The notes beneath the pieces were generated by a model that was given only the letters and a program-made list of their open reading frames with translations, did no database searches and was not told the DNA's origin. A program made the translations under genes and the position numbers. Of a stretch of 64,000 nucleotides of DNA, positions 48,789 to 62,300 are shown one piece after another. The stretch lies in NCBI GenBank assembly GCA_014529385.2, contig CM043944.1, positions 178,495,240-178,559,239 of the forward strand, in the 5' to 3' direction. Source of the DNA: Adiantum capillus-veneris. Lineage: Eukaryota; Streptophyta; Polypodiopsida; Polypodiales; Pteridaceae. Position 1 is the first letter of the stretch. Each line of letters starts with the position of its first letter.

Positions 48789-48825
48789 GGGAGAGGGGGG
48801 AAGGGGGAGGGGGAGGGGAGGAGGG
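48789..48825 (+). other. G-rich tract, candidate G-quadruplex
   Basis: Six G runs of at least three G within 37 bp, separated by one to four bases, satisfy the usual G3+N1-7 pattern. The tract is next to a (TG)12 run at 48883-48906. Confidence 0.8.
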
Positions 48826-48882
48826 TGGTTACATTGGGCCTACATTCAACTACCTGAGACACCTTAAATACATTAGTAAGCC

Positions 48883-48906
48883 TGTGTGTGTGTGTGTGTG
48901 TGTGTG
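48883..48906. repeat. (TG)n microsatellite
   Basis: A 24-bp TG run followed by a short CACGCGTGCG segment. Confidence 0.95.
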
Positions 48907-49569
48907 CACGCGTGCGTGCATCGATGAATACTTTCATGGCGTGGTGAAAGTAAGGGAAAACTTGAAATTCTCTCGTTTTTTGGTCAAAATTAGAAGCTTT
49001 TGACGGTAATTACATTAATACTTATGTAAATTTTCTCGTTTTCTTTCAGCCAAGCTCAAACGCTTCTAATTTCCTCTAGTTGGAATCTTGCTAGATTCTT
49101 GTACAAGATGTGCTCCTTCCAACGTGGAGTCAAGTCACTAAGGAATACCTTGGAATTGACCTCGTGACCTTGAGTCTTAGGAAATGCCATATGTCCTAGA
49201 CAACGTACCACTAAATGCTTCCTACACATTTGACGACACCCTCTCTATTAAAAAAATAACTTTGCTCTCCCCTCCCTATTGCTCGTCTATGTTTTGCCAA
49301 TTGTCCGTCTGTATCTCCCCTTCTTGCCCCAGCACCTATCGTCCTCCTCTCTTTAGGCCATGCAACCACCAACATGCACATGTCCTCTTCTCCCTTCGCG
49401 TGTTGATTGCCTCTCCACCATCTCCAGGCAACCCTTGCCTTTTTTTTTAAAGGGCATCTCCTTAGACACCCGCTTATGAAACCACTTCCAATGGTCTACC
49501 CACCTAATGCTTCATCAACTGATGAAATTTGATAGGTCACAAAAGCTTGCTCACTTTCTTGCCAGTCTA

Positions 49570-49674
<105 letters not shown>

Positions 49675-52600
49675 CATGCTTAGATAGAACAAGTGGATCA
49701 ATAAAGGTAATGTTTGAAATAATGTTTATAAAAATACCATTGTAAGCAACGAGTTTGCCAAATATGAGAAGGGAAAGAATTGACCTCTTTGACTTTTAAA
49801 AATTAAATACAAGCAATCTCCACTCTCCTCTTCGCCCGCTTATGCATGCACTAGAGATAAATGAAACAACTACAATTATGTCAGAATCTAAAGTAGGTGT
49901 AGGGATTTATAGCTTAAATACCCAACTTTTGACCTTGAAAATTAATATCCAATGAATTTCGAACCATGATTTTCATTTTAGTTGGGAATCTACACAATCT
50001 TCACTATAGTATAGAGAATTGAGGGCATTGCCTTATGCATGTGTGAAGCTTATCTGGCTCTTGCTCCATGTAAGATTCTCACCATGATTTGGTTGTTATC
50101 TAGAGTGAGAAATGGTAATGTAATGGGGAGGAGGAGGCATTAGGGTTAATGGAGGGGGCAAACGGCAGCTGTCAGAGAACAAATTGGAAATTAGGGGTGG
50201 GCACATGTTAGGCATACAGAGGGTTTTCACTTCACTTGTGTTGAAATTCTTGTTGGTTCTCTGCCTCTCCCCCTTTTTACTATGCCCCATTTTCACCTGC
50301 AACCCAGGGAAGAAGAAGAAGAAGAAGAAGGAATTTGGGCGGTGGTGCCCTGTCCCTTCCTCTCTCACTGACCTGCCATAGCTCCCATTTCCCCCCACCT
50401 GCACCCCTTTACTCTCCCCATTTCCTTCACCTATCCGGTGGAGCCATGGGAGCCGCACAGTAAGTATGGAAACTCTCTACGGTGTTCGTCTCCCCCACCT
50501 CGCCGAAGGGCCTCTTCTGTGCGCTACCGCTGTACAGAGCTAGAGCTGAAGGAGGTGCTGCAATGAAAGGAACTATCAAGGGAATCTCTCCATTTGAGCA
50601 GCTAGCATTTGGTTCCCTAAGGGAAAAGCTTGATTTTGATCTCTGTCAGCTTCGCATCTTGCTCCAGGTTTTCTTATTTTGAAGACCCTTTGGTATGTTA
50701 GCTCTCGTTTGTCACTTTTTCTTTGAATTTATGGAATTTGGTTATGTAGCTAAAGTTAGATTGCCAAATATTGGGTGCAGACTTTAGAGTGGTTAGGAGT
50801 CTGTGGATTCTTTGTGATATAAGAGTCTTTTATCATATGGGTTTTTTATAATCAATATGACAGATGCAACATATTGATTTTGAAACTTGGTGCCATTTGT
50901 TTGATGCATGTAGTACACTGGATGACATGTTGTTGCATTGGTTAGGGATGTTATATTGCAATGCTTGGTCACAAAAGATTCTTTGTGATGGAAGTTTTTT
51001 TCATGTAGGGTTTTACCACTGTATTAACGTGACAGACATAAAAGATGGTGCCATGTTTTTGGCAGATGGGGTGCAGTAGGTGGGAACAGCTATTTGTAGA
51101 TGGAAAGCGGCGTTGTATTGATTGGAATGTCCTGTCGCAGTGCTTGTTTATGTAATTACCTGATTGGCCCGGTGCATTTGTTGGTTACATGACCTGACAC
51201 TTTTAAGATGTCCTTAACATACACCAAATTAATCCACCACTTTCTCTGACCATGATATTTTTTAACACGGCCTTCACATACCCCCACTACTTGGCCATAT
51301 AAATGCAGTTAGCATTCTCATGCATTGTACAACATTCTAGTGTGCAAAGTAGTGCTTTTTTCACATGTTGGCGGTTAGAGTGGGAACCCCAAAGTTATGA
51401 TGTGGGCAAGCGTTTTTCACACCTTCTCTATGGAGTGTTTTACAGGTTTTTATCTGTGCAGAGTTGCACCCTCTTTGATGGTGAGGCCCGTGACTACTGA
51501 AGTTTCTAGACTATTTGGTAGCCCTTTGCGTGCCATTAGTTTACGTGTAGTTGCACTTGCACAGGACGACCTTCCAATGAAAATGCATAGGGTGAACACT
51601 TCTGTCTCTTTATCCCCACTCTCTCTCTTAAACGCTGTGAGTTTTGAAAGCCACTGTGAGTTTCTTGTGTGGTGAAGGACCGATGGAAAAGGTTTTACCT
51701 CATTATTGCACAAAAGACATTATACGTATTTGATGTTTGAAGGGAATTTTTAGAGACCAGAGTGATTAGCACCACAGAACAAGCTTAGAGATCAAGTTTC
51801 ATCCAATTTGGATAATCTTTGACTTAGAAGACCTCCTAGAGAAGCTGACAACATCTAAGACAGAATTATGTGTGATAGACCTGCCAAGGGGTGTCTGAAA
51901 TACAAAGCAGAACTTGGGGTAAATAGAGCACATCAAGGAGAGTCTAAATTTAAAGTTTGGGCTAATTCTGAGCACTTAGATATCATACATGTATGAAGTT
52001 CGCAGGCTCATTTTAGGGCTCAAATAACTTTTTTGACTGTCCAAGAACCCTTCTTGTGACCCTAGGACATTAGGATGAGAATGCGGTCTAGGAGGGCCTC
52101 TTTATTTGGCAGTTTAAGAAATGGCTAATTTTTGCTTAACTGTAATTTGAAATCCCTCTTTCAAAACAAGAGGTGAGAATAAAAAGAAAAATAAGGACCT
52201 TTCCATGGTTTTCTACAAGTCAATGTTGTAAAGTGAGTGGTTTTAAGCTTAGAATATTCAAAAAGGGTGGTATCTCTTTTAAAGGTTTAAATGGAAAGTA
52301 TTCTTAAATGAGGGCTCTTTGAAGATATTCTTGGAGAGCTACATGAGATGTGGAAATTTGAGGGGGACATCAATCATTACATTGAAAGGTGGAGGGTAAT
52401 AATGACAAGCCATGATGGCTTTTTTCAAAAAATATAGTTGATGGGGGAACCGGAAGCAAGTGGGGGCATATAGGAGGGCACTTGTGATTGAGGGGCCTTG
52501 ATCTAGGCAAAGATCTAAGGGCTAGGAGTCACCCCTTCAAGCGAAAAGCACCTTTTCACAAGGGCCCTTGATCTAATAGAGATCCAAGGGTGTATATTCT

Positions 52601-53104
52601 TCCCTCTCTTGGATTGTGGATCTTGGACCTCAACCCTTCATCCCACCACCATCCCCCAATGGCTAAATTTGAACTACATTCACACTCACTTTAATAAAGC
52701 TATGATGGCCCTTCAAAAAAACTAGTGGTTTCTCCACTCCATATATAAAACGGACGTCCATATCTCTCCAAAAGAAACTCCGCTTGGAATCTTTTTAACC
52801 CTTTGCCATACCCACCATTTTGGGACACATGTGAACCTTCCATTTGTACAGTTCCTAACCCTTTTTGTAATCTTGTGGAAATTTAAAAGGCCCTCCTAGA
52901 CCCCATTCCCTTCCTAATGATCCCGTCTGTCTCCTTACATCAATTTATAGAGCTCTCATACGGAATCAAGTTCTTATATATGATTGTTTGGATGGAATTA
53001 ACCCTTTAATTATATCGATCATTATCGTAGAGCACATAAGTGAGAATCACTATTTTGACAAAGTATTGTAGAGATAAAAGTTTTGTACAGATAGCCAGAA
53101 CCAA

Positions 53105-53790
53105 GGAAGAGGAGTGTGATGAGTCATTTTAGAAGTTGAAAAGGGCACTCATATTTTCTCCCTGATTAAAAGCACCAGATTGGGAAAAGATCTTTCATGT
53201 TCACATTGATGCTTCAACATTTTTTATAGGATGTATGTTGGCTTAGCCAAGAGAAGGAAATATGGATTTCTGAGTGTGTTATGCTAGCAAACAACTTAAC
53301 AATACTAACAGAACTACACAACCACTGAGACAGAAGGTCTAGGGATGATATATGTTGTTAATAAATTTTGGTATTATCTCCTTGAAAACCAGTTTGTGTT
53401 TTTCAATGATCATGAAGCTCATACCTTGTAAACAAATATGCAATACCGGATGTATTATATGATGATTTATCATATTGTTGGGGTTTGATTTTATAGTAGT
53501 GGTTAAAAAAGAACGAACACATCTTAGAGAACACCATCTTTCCAAATTGCCAAATGGAGAAAGCATAGACAATGACATCCATGATGTTATATCTTCAATG
53601 TTGAAATGGTACCCAAGTGGTCTCATGAAATAATCAGTTTACTATCCAATGGAGGAGAGTCTGATAACACTGAGCAATAATTTAAATGACATACAATTTG
53701 GAAGTCCAAGAACTTTCAATTAATTGGTGGACGTTTGTATCATTTAGGCTCAAATAACATTTTATGATTATGCATAGGTCCAGAAGAGTC
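53105..53790 (+). pseudogene. Old Ty3/gypsy RNase H fragment
   Basis: Read across stops and one frameshift, the plus strand gives KAPDWEKIFHVHIDAS, YASKQLNN, then (shifted) YTTTETEGLGMIYVVNKFWY and NQFVFFNDHEA. These are the standard gypsy RNase H blocks. Near 53715 QLIGGRLYHLGSNNIL matches the 'LY..G....L' spacer between RNase H and integrase. At least five stops and one frameshift make it a dead copy. The matching integrase piece lies at 56558-56800, so about 2.7 kb seems to have been inserted between them. Confidence 0.75.
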
Positions 53791-54078
53791 CCTTTTGTAT
53801 ATATATTTTTGTAAGTTTCAAGAACTTTAAATACCCTTCTGTTGAACTCACGTCATAGGTTACATTTTTATTAGGTGAACTCCCCGAGGCATTTTCCAAT
53901 CTTAGATCAGACACTGAGGCGGGCAACAAAAAGAGTGGCCTCCAAGCACTCTTCTAGGCTCCCATGCTGCTCAATTGGGTTGGGGTTGGAAAAAACAACA
54001 AACACACACACAAACCCGCAACCTAACCCTACACAAATTTTGGGCACCACCTAGTTTTGGATGCGAACTAGGACGCGT

Positions 54079-54079
<1 letters not shown>

Positions 54080-54142
<63 letters not shown>
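54080..54142. repeat. (AG)n microsatellite
   Basis: An AG run of about 62 bp. The stretch 54150-56550 contains no gene I can support and would be part of the DNA splitting the old gypsy copy. Confidence 0.97.
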
Positions 54143-54144
<2 letters not shown>

Positions 54145-56557
54145 CTCGGGCTGCTTTGAAACGTATCGGCAATGATCAAGCAAACACAATTATATATGTA
54201 AGAAAGAGAGATAAGGGGGGGGTGCTTGTTGCATTAATACCTTCTTACAAATCTGTCATGACCAATCAAAGTGATATTAGTATTTGTTCAACATAGCTTG
54301 AGTAAATTACACCACAACACATCACAAGAAAAGCCACCCCACTCACTGTCTTAAGGCCAGGGAAGTCCTCTCCACCCTGTCGCCCTCTTACAGTATGTGG
54401 GATTTATGGCTAAATTCATGACAACACTAGAGACAAGCTATCAAGAACTTAACAAAAAAAACACCAAGACACTTACACATCATTGTTGTCCATTACTTCA
54501 CGTGGGAAGAGAGACAAAGTCTCCAAGCTTAGTCCAAATCCACCCTCCTTGATTCAGCAAATGTTGTGCTTACACTAGTAGGAGAAATGATAGATTTCCT
54601 ACTCTCAATTGAATGATCACTCTCTCTCTTACAATGGCATAGAGTTCCCTTGCTAATCCCCTATTACAACACATGCACATGCATAAGACAATGAGCTTCC
54701 ACTCAAGAGCTCCTTCTAGAAAGGTTGAGCTTGGCTTCTCAAGCTATAGCATAGTGCTCTTGCTTATGGCTCCCCCCTTTCGTGGTAGCTACACCCTCCT
54801 TATATAGCAATTTTGAGGCTAGGGTTACTCCTCTAACCATGTTTGGGTTAGAATTTCAGCACTTATCTAATTTCTTTTGCATTGGAATTATCAAGAAGTT
54901 GGTGTGGATGAATGAAGAAGAGAGAGAGGAGAGAAGTGGAGGTGATAGGACTTTTCATAGTAGGTTAGTGTTAGTAAATTAGTAGAGTTAGTATTTTTAT
55001 TGATTTACAAATGGAATTGGATATTTACAATGGGAGTATGCAAGTAGGATAGAATAAGGAAGAAGAACTCTTAATAGGTAAGAAAATATGGATTTCTTAC
55101 AATGTTGATGCTCCAAGTGTCTTGAGTAGGATCAATTTTGACGCTTGTTGACGGTCCACTAGCTTTGACGGTACGTTTTTTCTCCACTCTTGACTTTCCT
55201 TGGGAGCCAAGGTAAGTGAACATGAGTAATCAATCACCATGGTGCTATCTTCAAGAGAAGAGGCTGAATTTTGTGGTTTTTTGATAGATATGGGTAATAT
55301 GGATGAGGAAAAATGATACTAGGTGGTCAATTTTGGAATGGAAGTGTGTGTAGGAGACATGAGTTCACCATGGTTTCTCTTATTCTTCAAGGTTGAGAAG
55401 AAGGTGAGTAGGGTGCAGAGAGGAGTGGTGAGAGAGGTGGGGATGATGAGTGGAGAAGTGGAAGAGGGAGTGTGGCTGCATAGCATGGGCAAACTGGGGT
55501 CCACCAATAAAATCATAGCTCACAGCTCGTAGCTCAGAAAAATATGAAAAAATTTGAGGTAAAAGTTCAACCCACGAGCTACAACTTTTGTTGTATTACC
55601 TTTTCAAATTTGGAGAGCAAGTGACCTTTAAAAATTCAGCAAAACCGACTGTCTTTTTCCACTGCACAAAGTCCTTGTGGGGTCCTTCTTTGGATGATTC
55701 TTTTGAATGCCTCCAAGAGTGAGCCCTCCATAGTGCATGCATGCATGCCGCATACCCTTGACCTTATTTGGTAGGTCTATAATTGAAGATATTGTTGAGA
55801 TCATGATATAAGTGAATAGTACAACTAAGAAAATCAAATATTGAGGGGTCTAAAATATATGTACATGTCAAATATAAATAATATAGGTGGAAAAAATATA
55901 AAGGGGTCAAAATAAATCTCTCTCATCATAAGTATACCATAAAAAGATGAATATTTTTTATGGTCTAATTTATGAGAGTAATAGAGAATAGATGTAGGAA
56001 GGAAAAAAATCACTAGTGAAAAAATATATACATAAATAGAACTAGTTTTTTTGGTTTTTTGTTGGGATGGAGTTACACCAAAAATAAGAGAAGCTTGCAT
56101 GAGATTATTTTTATATGGAATAAAGAGTATGCAAAATGGTAAGAAAAAATGTGGTAATGGTGAGTCAATGTACATAGCATAAATATCACACCCTACGTAG
56201 AAATATTTAAATAAATACCAAAATAATTATGAAAAAATCCTTATATTTAGGCTATATATACAATGGAATATTTACACACAAAAAAGGCCATAATATACTT
56301 TTTATTATTTATTTTTGATTTTTTTTGGTTCAACTAGCCCAGTGACTAGCTAATTGAGGGTTTTTAAGGAGATATGGAAAAAGTCCTGTAACTCACGCAC
56401 GCCTATGTACAGTGAAATGGTAGGGATAGCCACAGTGTTTGGGTGATTTTGGTAGGGTGAGGTAACTCACTATGGCAATTACAGAGAGCCGAAAAGCGGC
56501 TATCAACACATGGAGGAATAAGTGGAGGCCATTTCTCAGGAGATAACACAACAGAAA

Positions 56558-56830
56558 TTGTCTTAATCGCGGTAATATGCTGGCCTACATTACATAAGGA
56601 CGATGAAGAATATGTTAAAAGATGTGATTTTTGCCAAAGTGCCAATAAAGAGGGATGAGATTCCTTTAAGGCCAATGATGGGATCTAGGGATTTTGTTGA
56701 GTGGGGTATAGACTTTGCAGGTCCAATTTCACTACCGGCTTATAGGACTCATGTCCAATATATCATTGTTGCCATGAAGTATCTCAAATAATTGCAGCTC
56801 AAGGCAATCAAGACAAGCTTTGGATTTTAA
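56558..56830 (+). pseudogene. Old Ty3/gypsy integrase fragment
   Basis: WPTLHKDDEEYVKRCDFCQ (zinc-finger C..C half) lies in one frame. After a frameshift come KRDEIPLRPMMGSRDF, WGIDFAGPISLPAYRTH and QYIIVAMKYL, the integrase zinc-finger tail and the start of the catalytic core with its first Asp. The second Asp and Glu are missing. It continues the order of the RNase H relic at 53105-53790. I see no further coding in 56830-57250. Confidence 0.75.
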
Positions 56831-57249
56831 AGAGATAGTGCAGGGAACTCCTTTCAGTACAAACACCTAAGATCCAACAAGAACCAAAGCCCAGAAAACC
56901 AAAACAAAATGAGAAGAAGATTTGGCTACCCAAGAGCTTATGGCAAGCTCAAAAGAGTCAGTCTTAGATTTGGATCCTTAAACAATAGACCAAGTCTATG
57001 ACATATTCAGTCTTTGGATTTAAAAAAGTGTGTAACTCCACGAAGCAAGACATACCAGCCGTACAGGAGAATGGAAAGTCAATCAAACAAAGAGCGGTAT
57101 AATTAGAATTCTTATTATTTCACCGATCTAAAATAGCTTATGCCAAAGTAGGAGACCTTAGCATCGAATGCCAATAAGCATATTGCTTATACCCTCCTCT
57201 TGCACAAATTGATTTTTTCCATGCATTGACTCAGTATACATATAGGGCT

Positions 57250-57527
57250 ACACTACAGGGCCCGCATTAGCACAATGTTGATACCCATGCAAAACATATA
57301 CCCTAGGGTGATACACCGTCCGCCTAGAGGACTCCTACTAGGAGGGGACGAGGCATTGGTAATGCGGATCCGCTGACGGAGCAAAGAGACACCCAAACCC
57401 CGAAGGCCTCTAAAACGCCAAGGGCCGATGGCACGCCTCGAGCCGGTCACGATAGAGCGAACAGGGGGGGCACCACCTAGCTTTGAGCGGCTAGGACGCA
57501 GACCACGATGATGTGAACACCGCACTT
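57250..57527. other. GC-rich island without recognised gene
   Basis: An unusually GC-rich 280-bp stretch in AT-rich surroundings. It ends with GGGCACCACCTAG...GGACGC, a block also found at 54034-54076. I can assign no function and see no convincing reading frame. Confidence 0.4.
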
Positions 57528-57552
57528 ACACACACACACACACACACACACA
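57528..57552. repeat. (AC)n microsatellite
   Basis: A 25-bp AC run. The stretch 57553-59080 contains no gene I can support. Confidence 0.95.
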
Positions 57553-59081
57553 TATTGACAAATGATGAAAACCGTCGGGGGGTGTGCGGGAGAATTATTT
57601 CTGCAGTACTTACAATTACCTTCCTTCCAGCGAGGTGGCACACTGTGGTGATAGAGAGGTAGGGAGAAAAGATGGTGAAACTACTTGGTGCGTTCTCTAA
57701 CGACGACTTGATGATTGTGAAACTTGCTACCAAGAACGTGTATGTGTGTGTGCATCGACCATTGGAGTCAAGAGGTGGACGTAGCTCCCTTCACATAGTG
57801 CAATTCCCAAAGCAAACCATCACACAAGCCCCCTCCCCGTGATGCCAATAGTGTCAATTGTTCCCACTAAAACTCTACCAAGTGCTGACCTCTCATGAAC
57901 TGCCCCCCCCGATAGTGACCTCTTAGTGTCCTTTTATAGGTGCTGGCTGCTTGGATTAGGGTAATTCCGGTTTGATTAGGGTAAGCTAATCGGGGAGACA
58001 AATCAAGGCGGTGCGCCCGTTGTGGTTGACCCTTGCTTTGTCTTGGGAGTTATTTAAAATGAAAACCTTTAGGTGGGCCTTTGCGACCATCACTAGAGAG
58101 AGGGAATTTACAAATTGGGAATTTTACAAGGCTTGGGTGAAAATTGAAAAAATGCATTCAGATGAAATTCTGAGCATACCAAGGTGTTGCTAGACTCAAG
58201 GGGAATCTTTGAACCAAATCTTGCTTCATTTTGAGCAGAAACAAATTTGTGCGTAGGATGTCTCCAGGCCAGGTTTAGGGTCTAGCTATAATTTTGACCA
58301 TACAGGGGTGTTCACAGTGTCACAGAGATCCCAAATCTTCTTTTAAAATTGAATTTGGACTCATTTTGACCATTCTAAATTGCATTTCACTATTTTGGCC
58401 ATAACTTTTACAAACGGTATTGGATTGGAAAAGTTTTTATATCAAAACATAGCCTGAGAGCGACACTACAGATCTTAGAGCAAAACGTGAACTAAATGTA
58501 TGACTTTGGCAACCATTTAGGTCAACTTTGAGAAAAGAAACGTCGTTTAAGGCCTCAAAATGCATTCGGAAGTCAGGAGTGTCTAAAAATGATAGTTCGA
58601 AAGAATTGTGAGAAAACAATCACTGTTTTGAACTTAGTTTTGACTTTTCCCTAGGAGAGGGGCTAGTGAGCCATAAGCGAAGTCATCGGCTAGAGTCAAC
58701 CCAGGCTCTGGAACAGACCGCTCAAATCCACCTAGAGCGGACACGAGTGCATGTGAGATTTTCATCATCGAGAAGCTGAAATTTGAAACCAGATTTGGTC
58801 TCTAGGTCTTCTAATTGACCATTAAAGACTGCTAAGTTAGCAGATTGAAATTATCTATTGGGAAAGCCATTGGTCACCCGCTGGAAGGTGTAAAAGCAAA
58901 CCGCGGCCTAGGTAAAATTGAGAGTCACCTCCAAGCTCAAGTAACAAGTGTGTCCATCAAAGGCACATCAAGAATTTTTGCATTCATTGTGAAAAAGTTT
59001 GCCAGCTAAATAGAATTTTGCAGATTGTGTGCTAAAGTGAACACAGGTTAGCTCGACTCAAGAATTGCTACGAAGGGAGCA

Positions 59082-59154
59082 GTCATTGTAGTATAGTGGT
59101 AAGTTGCATAACTTATCACAGTGCTTCCAATAGATCGAGGCTTGCTAAAAAGAT
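59082..59154 (+). other. tRNA-Asp-like fragment (5' half)
   Basis: GTCATTGTAGTATAGTGGTAAGT matches, with one mismatch in 23, the 5' end of plant tRNA-Asp(GUC) as I remember it (shown here in a 20 + 3 base window). It includes the A-box-like TAGTATAGTGG. The anticodon and T arms downstream are poorly conserved and no 3' acceptor strand complement is seen. It is therefore not a functional tRNA gene, but a tRNA relic or the head of a tRNA-derived SINE. Confidence 0.55.
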
Positions 59155-59383
59155 CTAGGCAAAGCAAGCAACCGACAAGTCAGTATCAGTCTTGGCAAGC
59201 AAGGGAGCTAAGAAGTTCAAGCAGTGCAAGCAAATCCAAGTTCATAAAACTCAGAGATTAAGGCATCCACAAAAGCTGAAGGACCTCAAGCGAAAAGACC
59301 GACACAAGGGTGCTAATAATTTTTATTAGCATTGAGGCAAGCAATTAGAGCTATCACTAAACAGGTACAACAAGGGAGTCAAG

Positions 59384-62300
59384 ATGAAAGCAATGGCGTC
59401 TCAAAGGAATCAAACCAGCCGAGATGAAGCTTCAAGTACATCCACAAAAATTACAAGAGGGAAAATTTGGATCTATCTGATTGGCCTCAACAAAGGACTG
59501 CCATGCTATGAGGATGTCAATCGGAATTTTTACATCAAGACAAAGAAAGATACAGAGGGAACTCGGACATCTCAATATGTGGAAGTTGAAACAACGAAGA
59601 ATGTACTACACCCACATCCAGATTTCATGGAAGAGTGTCTGGGATCAATTTACATGAGGCACGGAAAATACATCGAGAATGAGATAGAAATGTTGTACAA
59701 AGATCAACTTACAGATGGAAAATGGAAAAATGGTACCCTCTATGGAGACGAAGACGGTTGATACTCCAGGGTTGTCACAAGTCATGAAGTTCCTGTAGAA
59801 AACAATCATTATTTTGCAGCAGAAGCATTTGGCTCAAGAGGAGAAGAATACATGTCTAAATGTGGTAATGTATACCATCTTGTCATGGGTTTACCTCTAA
59901 CTACGCACCTGAAAGAATTGACACCTACAGCTGTCACTACACAAATGAATGACACACCACATGACACACAACAAGGCACAACACAAGACACCACATGGAA
60001 AGACACGGCACAAGTCTTGTGCACCGCACTAGCACAAGACAAAGCACAAACACACCAAATTGCACAAATAGGGAATACGCTGGAAGTATCACCTATGAAG
60101 ATAGCACAACTTCAAAAAGAACTAGCTCGGTCTCAAGAGCTACTTAACAAAGCACAAGAAGTCATATCATCAGGCATTGAACATATGCCAACATCAGATA
60201 TGGAACCCTCTCGGATGGGGGGAGTTCAAACTCAACAAAGAGACCCTATCTCTTCAAGAGTGGGATTAAGAAGTCCAGTTTTACAAGAAGCAGTGTCCTT
60301 TTTAGGAGCCCAAGTGGAATTTCAAAAATCATTAGAAGATGCCGAGCCGGAGGAGAGACCACCGGAAATTCACAATGCCAAATGTAGAAGGTCAGGTCAA
60401 GATGTCATTGTGGTCGACAAATACGGTAGGCACTATTAAATAGCCGATGTGAAAAATATGGATGAGTTTAACATTTGTGGGAAACTTATAAGTCACATAC
60501 TTGGACCCCATCCAAAAGCACCATCCAAGGAAATGGAAAACAAAGATTCGGTTCGATCTTCACCCTCGGTGCAAACCTCGCCGAAATCAACTCAGAAACA
60601 TAGCCCTAAGGCTATGCAAAAGCCCCAAGTCAAAGACCATACACTGATGGAATAATTAGCATTATGACTGCTAGAAAGAATGGATAGTGATTTGATCTTG
60701 TATGCAAGCAATAATGGAAGCTATTTTCAGCTTCTCAAGGACAAGACGATGGAGGATAAAGAGACGAAGCCAATGGATACACCTAAGTCAGTCGTAATCT
60801 ACAGGCACATGCATGTAACTCAGATGTCTTATTTGTATCGAGATACCATAGGAAATCATTATCAACAGTACTATGGAGAGCTGCCTCATCCAAAGAATGC
60901 AAATGCTGAGATAGAGGCATATTGCAACCAGTGTGCCATCAGTCATCTAATCAAGGACTGCCCAACAAATCTCTACCTGGAAAAGAAGAAGCAACAAGCC
61001 AAAAGAAAAGTTCAGACAATGACAACAAGGGAACGGAAGCAAGAATCCCCAACGAGATCTCCGAAAAAGAAGCAGATCTTGTCACAGAGCACAAAAGATA
61101 GGCTCAAGACACAATTTCTTGAAGTCAAGGGTGTCAACGACATTATCATAGAGAATCAGGCTTTCAAAAAATATCAATTGAATCAGCTGATTCAAGATCG
61201 CTTAAAGAACCTCAGTGAGGACAAGTCAAAGCATCCATAAGGTGATGAAGATGAAGCTCGCAGTCCAAGGTTCGAGAGCAAAAGAAGCCAAGATTCTGAA
61301 GATGGTAAGCAAACCCTAGAAGAGGTGGCAGAGGTAACAACAAAACTTAGTGTCACCTCACGAGACAAAGACATGCAAGTTGTATCAATGGATGAAGCTG
61401 AAATTCTACAAGAGAATTCCTCTACTGTAGACTCTACAAGGATGATTGAAGAAATCAAAGAGCAAAAGAAGCTAAAAGAAGATGTAGCTAAAGTTTTAAA
61501 ACCCATAGAAGAAATGGAAATGACCGACTCCAAAATTGACTACCAAGGACAAGCAATGTAGGATATGAATCAATATTTTCAAGAAGAGACTCTACCAAAA
61601 CCCATGGAACAATGGGAACCAAAGGCCACAGCGACCATTGCATCAGAAGAAGAGAGTCAACCTCAACATCCTGCTACACAAGCTTCAAAAGATTTCCAAG
61701 AAGAAAAGTCACCATTGAATGACCTTCAAGTGCTAGAAGAAGTAAATAGTGATAGAGAGCTTCTGAAATCTTCAATGATGGTCATCACGACTAGCTCTCA
61801 AGAAAGCCAGCCTACTACCGCTCCAAGATTATCGGCTGCCGACAAAGGGAAAGCCACAATGTGCCCACAAATGTCCTACCAACAGAAGCAGTCCCTTAAA
61901 TCAGAGTCTTCAATCCAACCCAGAAAAGTTCAAGACAACACTTCTACATCAACTAACCACTGCACATGCTTCCACATGAAAGGCAGACTCCAAAGAAAAC
62001 CTTTCAACCAAAATACCCTACACTGCGAGATCACCGCCGCCAAATCTTTTCAAAGGTAAACATTATTCAATCAGACGACTTCAACTTGAAAATAATCGCA
62101 ATTTTGTGGAAGGCAAAATCAAGGACAATGTCACAGTCAAGGCAAAGGATATCTACAAAGACACGCTAATCACACGATGCAGATACAAATGGGTCCCAAA
62201 AGAACAACACATACCGAAGAAGATTGAAGTCATCTCTAGCTCTCAAGAAATGTCAAGACATGATAGACAAAGTGTTACAGAGAATGGAGCGATCCATTCT

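Noticed and set aside
50096-50700. Possible small gene with ATG at 50446, GTAAGT donor and a downstream exon ending before GTTTTC
   Set aside because: The splice signals are plausible singly, but no domain, no long frame and no clear terminal exon support it.
59082-59154. Functional tRNA-Asp gene
   Set aside because: The 3' half, anticodon stem and acceptor complement do not fit a cloverleaf.
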